A DNA stretch of 64,000 nt from Bifidobacterium psychraerophilum (lineage in GTDB: Bacteria; Actinomycetota; Actinomycetes; Actinomycetales; Bifidobacteriaceae), in assembly GCF_000741705.1 (NCBI RefSeq), contig NZ_JGZI01000009.1, positions 682,001 through 746,000 of the forward strand. The letters run 5' to 3'. Of the stretch, positions 1-13,888 are shown in pieces. Position 1 is the stretch's first letter; each line of letters opens with the position of its first letter. The notes under the pieces are model-generated. The model did not search any database. It was not told the origin of the DNA and was given only the letters and a program-made list of their open reading frames with translations. A program made the translations under genes and the position numbers.

Positions 1-265
1 ACAGCACGCTGACGATCACGGCCGCCATCGGTCCGAAGGCGAATCCCGAAATCAGCGAGACGATGCCTGAGGGGTCGTATTTCAAATAGGGTGCCGCCGG
101 GAATACCGGTAATTCGATGAAACTGGCCACAATCGCCAGTGAGACGAATAATGCGTAAATGGCGATCCGTCTGGTCGACCAGCGTCCTTCTTCGATATCG
201 CTGGTTGAATGTGAATCTCTGTTATGCGGTGCAGAAGACTGCGATCCGTGTGAGGGCATGCTCAT
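1..265 (-). CDS. ribU: RibU-like riboflavin ECF transporter S component (5' part only)
   Basis: The N-terminal ~88 residues of a membrane protein run off the left edge. After a polar, Ser/His-rich cytoplasmic tail of about 33 residues, the first membrane segment (around IAIYALFVSLAIVASF) is followed by the motif PAAPYLKYDPSGI and then by a second segment. A short loop of the type 'AP.LKYD.S' is characteristic of RibU, the substrate-binding subunit of group II energy-coupling-factor transporters that import riboflavin. The FMN riboswitch directly upstream on the same strand independently supports flavin import. ATG at 265 is preceded by CGAGG at suitable spacing; a second in-frame ATG lies at 259. 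The shared EcfA/A'/T module is not visible here. The identification is firm, but the C-terminal half cannot be assessed. Confidence 0.9.
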   Translation of the reverse strand, partial: MSMPSHGSQSSAPHNRDSHSTSDIEEGRWSTRRIAIYALFVSLAIVASFIELPVFPAAPYLKYDPSGIVSLISGFAFGPMAAVIVSVL

Positions 266-269
266 GTAG

Positions 270-412
270 AGCCTCGTTTCTTTCATCCGGACTGTAACCG
301 TTGGCCTCGGATTCTCACCGGATCAGCCGCTTGCGCGGGTCGCGGGCTTCGACATCAACCGTTTTCTTGTCGGCTGCATCGTTACCGCCAGTAAGGAGTT
401 GCACCTTCCCTG
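270..412 (-). promoter_or_regulatory. FMN riboswitch (RFN element)
   Basis: Read on the minus strand, the conserved RFN blocks appear in order: CAGGGAAGGTGCAACTCC, then CTGGCGGTAA, then AGCCCGCGA, then CCGGTGAGAATCCGAGGCC, and finally ACAGTCCGGATGAAAGAAACG. All core helices can be formed. The element ends a few bases before the ribosome-binding site of the ribU-like gene, which fits FMN-controlled translation initiation or premature termination. The mechanism cannot be decided from sequence alone. About 120 nt upstream of it (413-530) should hold its promoter; I could not pick a convincing -35/-10 pair. Confidence 0.95.
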
Positions 413-587
413 AAACTAACGGGACTAATTTAGCACACACTGTCCATAACAGCGCGGGTGGCGGTTATCGTCATGCTCAGGGGAGAAGGCGCGGGCACGC
501 TTTCCTCGCAGCCACGCCGGGCGCCGGATCGTCGTGCCATCCGACGGCCGTGGGCATCGGCGGCCGATGCGTGCAACAATAGAATGC

Positions 588-1571
588 ATGGATAAAGTCG
601 CAATTGTTGTGGTTACCTATCGCAGGCAGGAACTGCTCGGCACCCTCTTCGAATCGATTCTCAAACTCACCAGGGCCCCGTGGAGAGTAGTGGTCGTTGA
701 TAACGAGCACGCTGAACGGACCGAAGGGATGGTCCGCGAATTCGAGGAGAAGGTCACCAGGCAGTGGGGCAGGACGATACCTGATCTGGGCGGTGGGGAC
801 AGCCGGGTGGTGTATGCGCCGCAGAGCGACAACCTGGGTGGTGCCGGAGGCTTCTCCGCCGGGGTCAAACGCGCATACGACCTGGGTGCGCAGTGGTTCT
901 GGGTTATGGATGACGATGTTGCGGTGGAGCCCGAAGGTCTTGAACGTCTGGGCAAATGGACGGACGGGCACGAGGTGGTGCAAGGCGCACGTCTGGATTA
1001 TGATGGCGGGCCCTTCTACTGGCAGTACCGTTTCATCACTTCCATGGGTATTCCCGATCCCATCGCACCCGCCGCCTTCGGGCAGGCCGGTTACCGTGTG
1101 ATGAACACGATGTGCTTCGAGGGGGGACTGTTCTCCCGGCGCATCGTCGAGAGCATAGGTCTGCCTGACCCACGTTTCTTCATCTACTGGGATGACACGA
1201 TGTACGGCTATCTCGCCAGCAAGGTGACCACGCCGATCGTGGTCCCCGATGTGGTGATGCGTCGGACCCGGGAGATCGGCAACTGGGATATAGCGGGTGT
1301 GCGTCAACTGAACTCAACATCGGATATGAACCGGTACCACATCATGCGCAACCGTGGCTATATGGCCCGCTACTTCATGCACCACGGCGATTATCGTCCC
1401 TTCCTCTTCGCTTTGGGAACGGCCGCCACATTCGCCAAGGAATTCATCAGGCTGCTCGCCGTGGACCGAGGCAGCTTCAGATCGGGGATCGGCAGACTCG
1501 TCAAAGGATGGTGGGATTCACGCCGTCTGCTTCATGACCCCGAGTGGAAGCCGATGCCTCCGCTCAAATAG
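588..1571 (+). CDS. GT2 family glycosyltransferase (rhamnosyl/galactofuranosyl-transferase-like)
   Basis: A 327-residue GT-A fold enzyme. The N-terminus VAIVVVTYRRQELLGTLFESI is the nucleotide-sugar-binding strand-helix typical of GT2, followed by VVVVDNEH, the LGGAGGFSAGVKRA segment and the metal-binding MDDDV motif near residue 107. This combination is common in actinobacterial rhamnosyl- and galactofuranosyl-transferases that build cell-wall polysaccharide. The donor and acceptor cannot be told from sequence. ATG at 588 was chosen because homology-like sequence begins directly there. No Shine-Dalgarno is visible upstream, so the message may be leaderless or start at a weak site. No other polysaccharide gene adjoins it. 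Confidence 0.8.
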   Translation: MDKVAIVVVTYRRQELLGTLFESILKLTRAPWRVVVVDNEHAERTEGMVREFEEKVTRQWGRTIPDLGGGDSRVVYAPQSDNLGGAGGFSAGVKRAYDLGAQWFWVMDDDVAVEPEGLERLGKWTDGHEVVQGARLDYDGGPFYWQYRFITSMGIPDPIAPAAFGQAGYRVMNTMCFEGGLFSRRIVESIGLPDPRFFIYWDDTMYGYLASKVTTPIVVPDVVMRRTREIGNWDIAGVRQLNSTSDMNRYHIMRNRGYMARYFMHHGDYRPFLFALGTAATFAKEFIRLLAVDRGSFRSGIGRLVKGWWDSRRLLHDPEWKPMPPLK

Positions 1572-1639
1572 CACTGTTTGGTAAGCACTGTTTGGTAGGC
1601 ACTGTGTGGGGTGCACCGTCTGGGAAGCACTGTCTTGGT
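1570..1639. repeat. Tandem 14-bp degenerate repeat array
   Basis: Five consecutive 14-bp units occur: AGCACTGTTTGGTA twice identically, then GGCACTGTGTGGGG, TGCACCGTCTGGGA and AGCACTGTCTTGGT. A sixth unit is out of phase by one base. The array begins inside the stop codon of the glycosyltransferase and fills most of the space before the convergent nitroreductase gene. No function is known. It may act as a 3' end or be slippage debris. Confidence 0.85.
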
Positions 1640-1683
1640 GCACTGAGTACGGAGCGCTCCGGGGGAGCATGGCGCTCCGCATT

Positions 1684-2466
1684 CTAGGCGCGTATGAACG
1701 GTGCCCCCTCGCCCCACTGCCATGTGCCGCCGCCTGCGCCGATCTGGAAATGCAGCTTCGCAATGCCGAGGTCATTGAACAGATGGTCGCCCGTCGCCTC
1801 AGGCGCGAAGCCCGCCCTGACCTCGCCGGATTGCGGATCGTATGAGAATCGAATGGGCTGGCGGTTCATGGCCGATGGGGCTTTCAACGCAGCCCGAACG
1901 CCTTTGATCAGGTAGTCCGGAGCCGAATCAAGCTCATCCGGGGTCATGCCCGGGATCGCCTCCTCGACGCTGATCGAGTCCCGGTGATCGCGTTGTGCGG
2001 CGCTGAGCGACTCGAAAGCCGAGCTCAGATGCCGCATATGCTCCTGAGGATTGCCGATGGTGATGCCAAGATACAATTCCTCGTCATCATCGATGGAGCA
2101 GTGGGCGGCAGCGGCCGTGGCATCCCAACTGCCCGCCACCCATCCGGTGCCCAATCCATACAGCGTTGCGGCGAGGACGATCCGCTCGGCATAGAAGCCG
2201 GCGCGTTCCTTGCCTTCTGATGAGTGCTTGGGCCCCACGACGGCGATGAAATTCCTCGCATTCGTGAAATGTCCCGAAGCGTTCGCCTGTGCGAATACAT
2301 CCGGGCAGTCCCGGATGAGCTGCAGGTGCAGGCCGGAGAGCGTGTTGACCGCTTCGATCGTGGTCGAGAGCTGCCTGGCCTGATCCTCCGCTATGGCTTC
2401 GGGGTCATATGCCCGTGTGGTGGTCCGTATGTCAATCGCGTCATTGAGCTGAGTATGTTCTGCCAT
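1684..2466 (-). CDS. Nitroreductase family protein
   Basis: A 260-residue protein of the putative nitroreductase (FMN-dependent, TM1586-like) type. It begins LNDAIDIRTTTRAYDPEAI, resembling the Arg/Ser-rich FMN-phosphate contact at the N-terminus of nitroreductases. A central segment GFYAERIVLAATLYGLGTGWVAGSW corresponds to the helix and Gly-rich turn that contact flavin. The second half contains ALKAPSAMNRQPIRF, a second nitroreductase-like 'APSA.N.QP' motif, as expected for the internally duplicated monomeric subgroup. The natural substrate is unknown. It is divergent from ppgK, with 165 bp between the starts that presumably contains both promoters. Confidence 0.8.
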   Translation of the reverse strand: MAEHTQLNDAIDIRTTTRAYDPEAIAEDQARQLSTTIEAVNTLSGLHLQLIRDCPDVFAQANASGHFTNARNFIAVVGPKHSSEGKERAGFYAERIVLAATLYGLGTGWVAGSWDATAAAAHCSIDDDEELYLGITIGNPQEHMRHLSSAFESLSAAQRDHRDSISVEEAIPGMTPDELDSAPDYLIKGVRAALKAPSAMNRQPIRFSYDPQSGEVRAGFAPEATGDHLFNDLGIAKLHFQIGAGGGTWQWGEGAPFIRA

Positions 2467-2631
2467 GACCCTATTATTATGCTTGCATCAAGAAAATGCA
2501 CTCCCGTGTCGCGATTCGGCATGACATATGGGATGAGGTAGGGATATGATGCATGCGTACCGGTCCGAATGTTCGTTCTTTCGGTGGGGTGCGCACGGGC
2601 ACGAAAGATTCCAGTAACAAGGAGATCAAGG

Positions 2632-3393
2632 ATGATTGAGACAGCGCAGGCATTTGGCATTGACATCGGTGGTTCTGGCATTAAGGGCGCACCCGTTGAC
2701 CTGAACATCGGCGACTTTGCGGAACCGCGTTTGAAGATTCTGACCCCCGAGGAATCCACTCCCGAGGCCGTCGGGGCCATCACCAAGCAGATGCTTGAGC
2801 ATTTCGAGGTCCCCGAGGACGTACCTGTCGGCATCGCCTTCCCGGCACCGATCAAACCGGGCAAGCCTTTGGATTTCATGGCCAATCTCGACAAGTCCTG
2901 GCTTGGCGTCGATGTGCAGGAGGCTTTCAGCCAGGCCTGCGGTCGTCCGGTCAAAGTGGTGAACGACGCTGATGCGGCAGGTCTTGCCGAAGTCCAGTTC
3001 GGCGCGGCCAAAGGCGAGAAGGGCCTTGTCATCGCTACGACGCTGGGCACCGGCATCGGCTCCGCCATCATCTATGACGGTGTGCTGATTCCGAACAGCG
3101 AACTCGGGCACCTGACGCTCAAGGATCAGGACGCCGAGAAATACGCGGCGGCTTCCGTGCGTGAGCAGAAGAACCTGGGATACAAGAAGTGGGCCGGACG
3201 GCTCACGAAATACTATGGCATGGTGGAAACCTATCTCAATCCCGATCTCTTCGTGGTCGGAGGCGGTGTAAGCCGCATGAGCGAGAAGTTCCTGCCGTTG
3301 ATCGACATCAAAACCCCGATCGTCCCGGCGAAGCTGCGCAATCAGGCGGGTATCGTCGGCGCGGCGTACTTCGCCAGCATCCATAAGGACTGA
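2632..3393 (+). CDS. ppgK: Polyphosphate glucokinase
   Basis: A 253-residue ROK-like kinase that phosphorylates glucose to glucose 6-phosphate using polyphosphate or ATP. Visible motifs are FGIDIGGSGIKG (phosphate-binding loop), VVNDADAAGLAE (catalytic Asp in ND.DAA), TLGTGIGSAIIYDG (second phosphate-binding loop) and ELGHL. The last part, FVVGGGVSRMSEKFLP, matches the adenosine-binding strand. Length and motif order fit actinobacterial PPGK. The start at 2632 follows a strong AAGGAG; an upstream in-frame ATG at 2569 has no such site. This provides PTS-independent glucose phosphorylation. Confidence 0.95.
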   Translation: MIETAQAFGIDIGGSGIKGAPVDLNIGDFAEPRLKILTPEESTPEAVGAITKQMLEHFEVPEDVPVGIAFPAPIKPGKPLDFMANLDKSWLGVDVQEAFSQACGRPVKVVNDADAAGLAEVQFGAAKGEKGLVIATTLGTGIGSAIIYDGVLIPNSELGHLTLKDQDAEKYAAASVREQKNLGYKKWAGRLTKYYGMVETYLNPDLFVVGGGVSRMSEKFLPLIDIKTPIVPAKLRNQAGIVGAAYFASIHKD

Positions 3394-3449
3394 GCGCGCT
3401 ACCGCTGATTGAGGCCTTCCCTTATGGAGGGAATCAGCTGAATCGTTAT

Positions 3450-3520
3450 GGCACATCACCTCGTGTATGGATCCCATTCCGGATGATCCGGGATCCCTTC
3501 CAGAGGTGGTGTGCCTTTTT
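3450..3520 (+). terminator. Branched rho-independent terminator after ppgK
   Basis: A 13-bp outer stem with one G-U pair joins GGCACATCACCTC (3450-3462) with GAGGTGGTGTGCC (3503-3515). It is directly followed by TTTTT. Inside it lies a second hairpin, CCGGAT-G-ATCCGG, flanked by two GGATCC boxes. This is the only strong hairpin in the window with a clear U-tract. Confidence 0.8.
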
Positions 3521-3616
3521 GGTATATTGCAAGATGTCGTCTAGGGCGGTCTTTCGGCATCGCGTCATCATGATGCGGGGGGTCGAGGGCATGCATGGGA
3601 ATTGGTGAATACGAAT

Positions 3617-4942
3617 ATGCGCTTCTCCACACGAACGGTTCCTGACGAGCCCAATGCCATCGCCGTCGCCGAGGGCATCGCCCTGCGCGCCGGTGCGAGC
3701 CTGCGTAAACTCAATGATTCGAATCCGACCCATCATGGTCTTGGTCCGAAGATGCTGGGGCATGGCTATGATGCCGACCCCCGCGGGCCACGAGATGCCC
3801 GTGAGACACTTGCCTCCTTCCTCAGCACCCGGGGGCGGCACGTCGGGGAGAACAGGGCCCTGCCGGGTGCCCCAAGCCACCGGGGGACAGCCGTTTCCGG
3901 AGAGCTGATGGAGTCTTCGGCACCTGAGGTGTCTCCCGAGCGGATCTATGTGCTCAGCTCAACATCACAGGCCTACTCGTGGCTGATGAAGCTGCTCTGT
4001 GATGCCGGGGATGCGGTGCTGGTGCCGAAACCCGGATACCCCTTGATCGAATCCATCGCACGTCTGGAATGCGTGGATGCGTTGAGCTACCCCCTGCACT
4101 ATGACGGTTCGTGGACCATCGACACCGCAGCCATCCGTGAGGCGCTGCGCCGGGATACGCAGGGACATATCAGGGCCTTGGTGCTCATCAACCCGAATAA
4201 TCCCACAGCCTCGTATGTGGGTGCCCATGAGCGTGACACGATTCTTTCCCTATGCAAGGAATATGATGTGGCCCTGATCGCCGACGAGGTGTTTTTCGAT
4301 TATGCATTCGATGATGATTCCGATCGGCCCGGGCACGAGGGTGAGGGGAGTGCCACGCGTCGCGAATCGTCCACGGTCGCGGGAGAGGGGCCGCAGCACC
4401 GACGTTTTGCCGGAGAATCATCCGTATTGACCTTCGCCCTTGACGGTTTCTCGAAGCTCCTCGCCGCCCCGCATGCCAAAGTCGGCTGGATACAGGTCTC
4501 CGGGCCGGAGGATGAGGTGCGCCAGGCGTTGCGGCGTCTGGACGCGATCGCCGACGACTACCTGCCGATGAGCTCCATCATCGCTGATGCGATACCGGCG
4601 CTGATCGCGCTTGCCGATACGCAGCTTGCGCATGTGCGCAGTCGTGTGTCGACGAACCTGGCTGTGCTGCGCCGCCTGCTCGACCAGGACGAGAATGGGC
4701 TGGTGAGTCTGTTGCGGGCTGAGGGCGGTTGGAATGTGCTGCTGAGATTCCCCGCGGTGATCGATGAGAATGATCTGGTGCTCGGATTGATCCACGATCA
4801 TGGCGTGAGCGCGCAGCCCGGCTATTTCTTCGATATGGAGTCCAACGGGTATCTGGCGCTGTCCTTATTGCCTGAAGGCGAGGAATTCGAGCGCAACGTC
4901 AGGGATGTGCTCGCAGAGGTCCAGACGCTGATCGATCGCTGA
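3617..4942 (+). CDS. Class I/II pyridoxal-phosphate aminotransferase
   Basis: About 441 residues of the fold-type I aminotransferase family. Seen in order: YDADPRGPRDARETLASFL (substrate-entry segment), VYVLSSTSQAYSWLMKLL-like cofactor loop near residue 115, LINPNNPTASYV (Asn that contacts PLP), ALIADEVFFDYAF (Asp pairing with the pyridine N) and LDGFSKLLAAPHAKVGWI, whose SK lysine should carry PLP. A hydrophilic insertion of about 30 residues rich in Gly, Glu and Arg (around DSDRPGHEGEGSATRR) lies between the last two motifs and is probably a flexible surface loop. Substrate specificity is not predictable. The start is uncertain: TTG 3602, GTG 3605 and ATG 3617 are in frame; ATG was chosen. 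Confidence 0.8.
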   Translation: MRFSTRTVPDEPNAIAVAEGIALRAGASLRKLNDSNPTHHGLGPKMLGHGYDADPRGPRDARETLASFLSTRGRHVGENRALPGAPSHRGTAVSGELMESSAPEVSPERIYVLSSTSQAYSWLMKLLCDAGDAVLVPKPGYPLIESIARLECVDALSYPLHYDGSWTIDTAAIREALRRDTQGHIRALVLINPNNPTASYVGAHERDTILSLCKEYDVALIADEVFFDYAFDDDSDRPGHEGEGSATRRESSTVAGEGPQHRRFAGESSVLTFALDGFSKLLAAPHAKVGWIQVSGPEDEVRQALRRLDAIADDYLPMSSIIADAIPALIALADTQLAHVRSRVSTNLAVLRRLLDQDENGLVSLLRAEGGWNVLLRFPAVIDENDLVLGLIHDHGVSAQPGYFFDMESNGYLALSLLPEGEEFERNVRDVLAEVQTLIDR

Positions 4943-5035
4943 GGGCAGGAGCAACAGCCGGACTTTCCCCGCGCGCTGCCGCGGGCATCGGCTGACGCCG
5001 TGGCACGGCATGACTCCCCAGGCTTTCGATGAGCC

Positions 5036-7393
5036 TCAGAATGCGGCGAACCACGTATGGATATTCACCAGTGCGTCCGGATTGTTCTTGGCGGTGATCG
5101 CGGCACCTGCCAGCAGGGTGATCGCCAGTCCGGCCAAGGCCAGAACCGTGATCGCTCCCATCGCCAGGCCCCTGGAACGGCCGGCCCAATCCGGCCTGGT
5201 ATCCGCCTGCAGATTCGCGGCCATGGCATGCGTCGAGGGATTCGGCGCGCCACTGCGCTCCGCGATGGCCGCTATAACGATCACCGCGCACAATGAGAGC
5301 AGCCAGCCGAAATCGGCCATATAACGCCAGACGAATCCGCCGAGGTAGGCGTCGAATACCGCCATCACCAGGCCGAGCAGCAGCAGCGACCAGGCGATGC
5401 CGAACACCCGCCGTGAGCGCAGGAAACGGCGGACGAGAGGCAGCGCGGCAATGACGATAAGCGCCGGGCACAGCATCAGCAGACCGCCGACCCCGCTTTC
5501 GGTGTATTGCCAGTGGGGCAGTGGCGCAGGTGCGTATGAGATCCAGGGGAACAGCCTGGTGAAGCTCAGAGGCTGCCCCAGATAGTAGCCGACGATGTAC
5601 GGGATGTTGTCGATCGGCGTCTGGTACTGCCGCAGGTTGACGACGGTGACCTGATACTGGTTGCCGAAATTCAGGAAGGAACCGAAACGCCAGTAATTGT
5701 AGGCAAGGGCCGGCATCATGGCCGCTGCTGCAGGAAGCGTGGCGGCGGCGAAGGCTTTCAGCAACGAACGCCGTGCCACGCTGCGCCGCCGGGCGTCCTG
5801 CACTTGGCCATCGACTTCTCCAAGCCCACCCTGCTTGACGGGGCGCTTCCTTGCCTGACCGATAAGCGCCACCAGCTCGTCCCAGAAGATGGGCAGTGCC
5901 AGCAGGCAGGTGAGCACGAAGGCCGGGCGGCAGGCGAGATTCGCTCCAAGGCACAGCGAACCCAATGCGATGCGGGGGAGGGACAGCCTGCTTTCGATCT
6001 CGCCGCGCTTATCGGCGCGCATATCAGTGCATCGCCACATGCGCCACGCCGCGTCGTGACTGTCCCTGACCTGCCGGGCACCAAGCCAGAGCCACAGTCC
6101 CAGGGCGCTTAAGGCCAGCGAGGCGGCCAGTGGAATGGTGTAGAAGGTGCCGGTATTCCACAGATAGCCGAGATTCGATCCTGTGAAACACACGATTGCG
6201 CCGATCACCACAACCGCCAGCGGGACGGCCGTGAAATGCCTGTTGATGATTCGTATCACCAACAGCAGCAGCATGACGCTTGCCGCCAGGAGCAGCAGCA
6301 TGCTTGCGGCCTGCGCGGGAAGCATCAGTCCGCCATCCACCCAGAGCGAGGTGATCGCCTGGTATGGCAGGAACAGCGCCACTGCCGGCAACACGCCGAA
6401 GTATGAGTACCAGTGGCCTTCATAGAGCACATAATCCCAGTAGATGGGCTGCGTTCCATGATCCAGCAGGCTCTGCCGCGTCGCTATATCCAGAGGATCC
6501 TTGCTGAGCAGCAACTGGTCCGGAACTTTGAGATCAAGCCAGGGTCTGCCATGCAGCAAGGCGTCGGCCACATGCCCGTACTGGTTGAAGTCGTAGGTGT
6601 ATCCGTTGTCGTTATGGAATATCTGCTGTTGCGGCCATACGATGACGCTGATGATCGTGGTGACGGCCACCAGGATGAAGGGGATCAGCAGTGAGGACAG
6701 CAGCAGGCGCTGTTTGCCGTCGCCGGTGTCCAGGCGGGTGCGCCACAGCCATGAGTGGGGCAGGAAAGCCAGAACCAGCAATGCGATCAGGCACATGGCC
6801 GCAATGCGCAGCGCATCGAAGTGCCAGGGGACCCGGGGATTGACGGAAAAGCCATCGACCCTGACGACCGTGCCGGTGGGCTCCTGGATCCACAGACGAA
6901 GGGAGTCGGTTCTGCCGCCCGCATCAGGATTCCTCAGATAGGCGCTCATCGGCACATCGGTTGAAACGCTGCTGTTGCTTCCCGCAGCCCATGCCTCCTC
7001 ACCGTTCCCGGTGGAGGAGAGTGCATCCAATCTGACGTCGGTGCTGTTATCGGGGGTGGTCGTGATCTCCGCCAATGAGGTGGAGCTTCCACTGCCTGCC
7101 GCAGCGTCGTTCGTGCTGATGTGGATGAAACCGACCCGCGCATCCACTCCACTCATCTGTATATAAGCCTTGCTCGGCTCCACCACGCTCAGCAGGCCGT
7201 TCCGCTCACGTTTGAGTCCGTCTCCGATGGTCACCGAGGCATTGGAGGAGGCCTGTTCTCCTAGGTAGTGCAGCGACGACCAGTGGGGCAGATTGAAGGC
7301 GACCGCCTCCATAAGAACAATCAGGATCAGGGCCACGGCGCATCGCCATTTATGATGCGGCAGTGGCTTGGCGGGGCGGGGAGCGATCACCAC
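5036..7393 (-). CDS. Large polytopic membrane protein, possible GT-C-type glycosyltransferase
   Basis: A 785-residue protein with one N-terminal membrane segment (near VALILIVLMEAVAF), a long extracytoplasmic beta-rich domain of ~160 residues, then at least ten hydrophobic segments. The loop after the second cluster contains NDNGYTYDFNQYGHVADALLHGRPWLDL and YWDYVLYEGHWYSYFGVLPA, acidic/aromatic loops of the kind found in lipid-linked-sugar (GT-C) transferases of actinobacteria. No catalytic motif is certain. It may act with the GT2 gene at 588 in surface-polysaccharide modification, but the two are not adjacent. It lies tail to tail with the aminotransferase and divergent from the TPR gene. 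Confidence 0.65.
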   Translation of the reverse strand: MVIAPRPAKPLPHHKWRCAVALILIVLMEAVAFNLPHWSSLHYLGEQASSNASVTIGDGLKRERNGLLSVVEPSKAYIQMSGVDARVGFIHISTNDAAAGSGSSTSLAEITTTPDNSTDVRLDALSSTGNGEEAWAAGSNSSVSTDVPMSAYLRNPDAGGRTDSLRLWIQEPTGTVVRVDGFSVNPRVPWHFDALRIAAMCLIALLVLAFLPHSWLWRTRLDTGDGKQRLLLSSLLIPFILVAVTTIISVIVWPQQQIFHNDNGYTYDFNQYGHVADALLHGRPWLDLKVPDQLLLSKDPLDIATRQSLLDHGTQPIYWDYVLYEGHWYSYFGVLPAVALFLPYQAITSLWVDGGLMLPAQAASMLLLLAASVMLLLLVIRIINRHFTAVPLAVVVIGAIVCFTGSNLGYLWNTGTFYTIPLAASLALSALGLWLWLGARQVRDSHDAAWRMWRCTDMRADKRGEIESRLSLPRIALGSLCLGANLACRPAFVLTCLLALPIFWDELVALIGQARKRPVKQGGLGEVDGQVQDARRRSVARRSLLKAFAAATLPAAAAMMPALAYNYWRFGSFLNFGNQYQVTVVNLRQYQTPIDNIPYIVGYYLGQPLSFTRLFPWISYAPAPLPHWQYTESGVGGLLMLCPALIVIAALPLVRRFLRSRRVFGIAWSLLLLGLVMAVFDAYLGGFVWRYMADFGWLLSLCAVIVIAAIAERSGAPNPSTHAMAANLQADTRPDWAGRSRGLAMGAITVLALAGLAITLLAGAAITAKNNPDALVNIHTWFAAF

Positions 7394-7512
7394 ATCATTC
7401 TATACATCCGTGCCCCAGCCGCCACCTGAAAGCCGTGCCGGGCCCGTCCCGCAGCGCTGCGGCGCGCTTTTTCTCAGGGCTTTATGTCGGGCTGGATTGG
7501 GAGAATACCTCT

Positions 7513-13558
<6,046 letters not shown>

Positions 13559-13792
13559 GTCCGCGCGGGTTCGGCCTCGGGATGTCCGCCGGAGAAGGTC
13601 TGGCGCGGTCCCGCTCCGGCCTGCCGGCAGGGTCCGTCCCCGCGCTCTGTGCCTGATGCGCTGGTGTGGGCGGTGTAGGAGGATCGGGTAGACGGATCGG
13701 TGAGTTTTCACCGGCTCTGCACACCTTCTATCGGTGGCGGCATTAGGGTGGTTGTGGCGGCGGTGGATATATATGGTGATGGTGGATGCCCG

Positions 13793-13876
13793 GATGTGAA
13801 TGTGTAGATGTGAATGTGTGGACGTGGATGTGTAGATGTGAATGCGCAGATACGGACGCGGGGATGTGAATGAGGA
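13793..13876. repeat. Tandem 14-bp repeat array reaching the mrp ribosome-binding site
   Basis: Six 14-bp units follow each other: GATGTGAATGTGTA, GATGTGAATGTGTG, GACGTGGATGTGTA, GATGTGAATGCGCA, GATACGGACGCGGG and GATGTGAATGAGGA, then a partial GATGAG. The last unit supplies the GAGGA that may act as Shine-Dalgarno for the gene starting at 13889. The rest of the 330-bp gap (13559-13792) holds a T/G-rich stretch with GGTGGATATATATGG and no gene that I can support. Confidence 0.85.
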
Positions 13877-13888
13877 GATGAGTCAAGG

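Noticed and set aside
477-1307. A 276-codon minus-strand frame opposite the glycosyltransferase
   Set aside because: It is the antisense shadow of a clear GT2 gene, with His/Pro/Arg-rich composition and no motif.
13793-13876. CRISPR-like repeats
   Set aside because: The units are directly adjacent without spacers, degenerate and only 14 bp long, and no cas gene is near.
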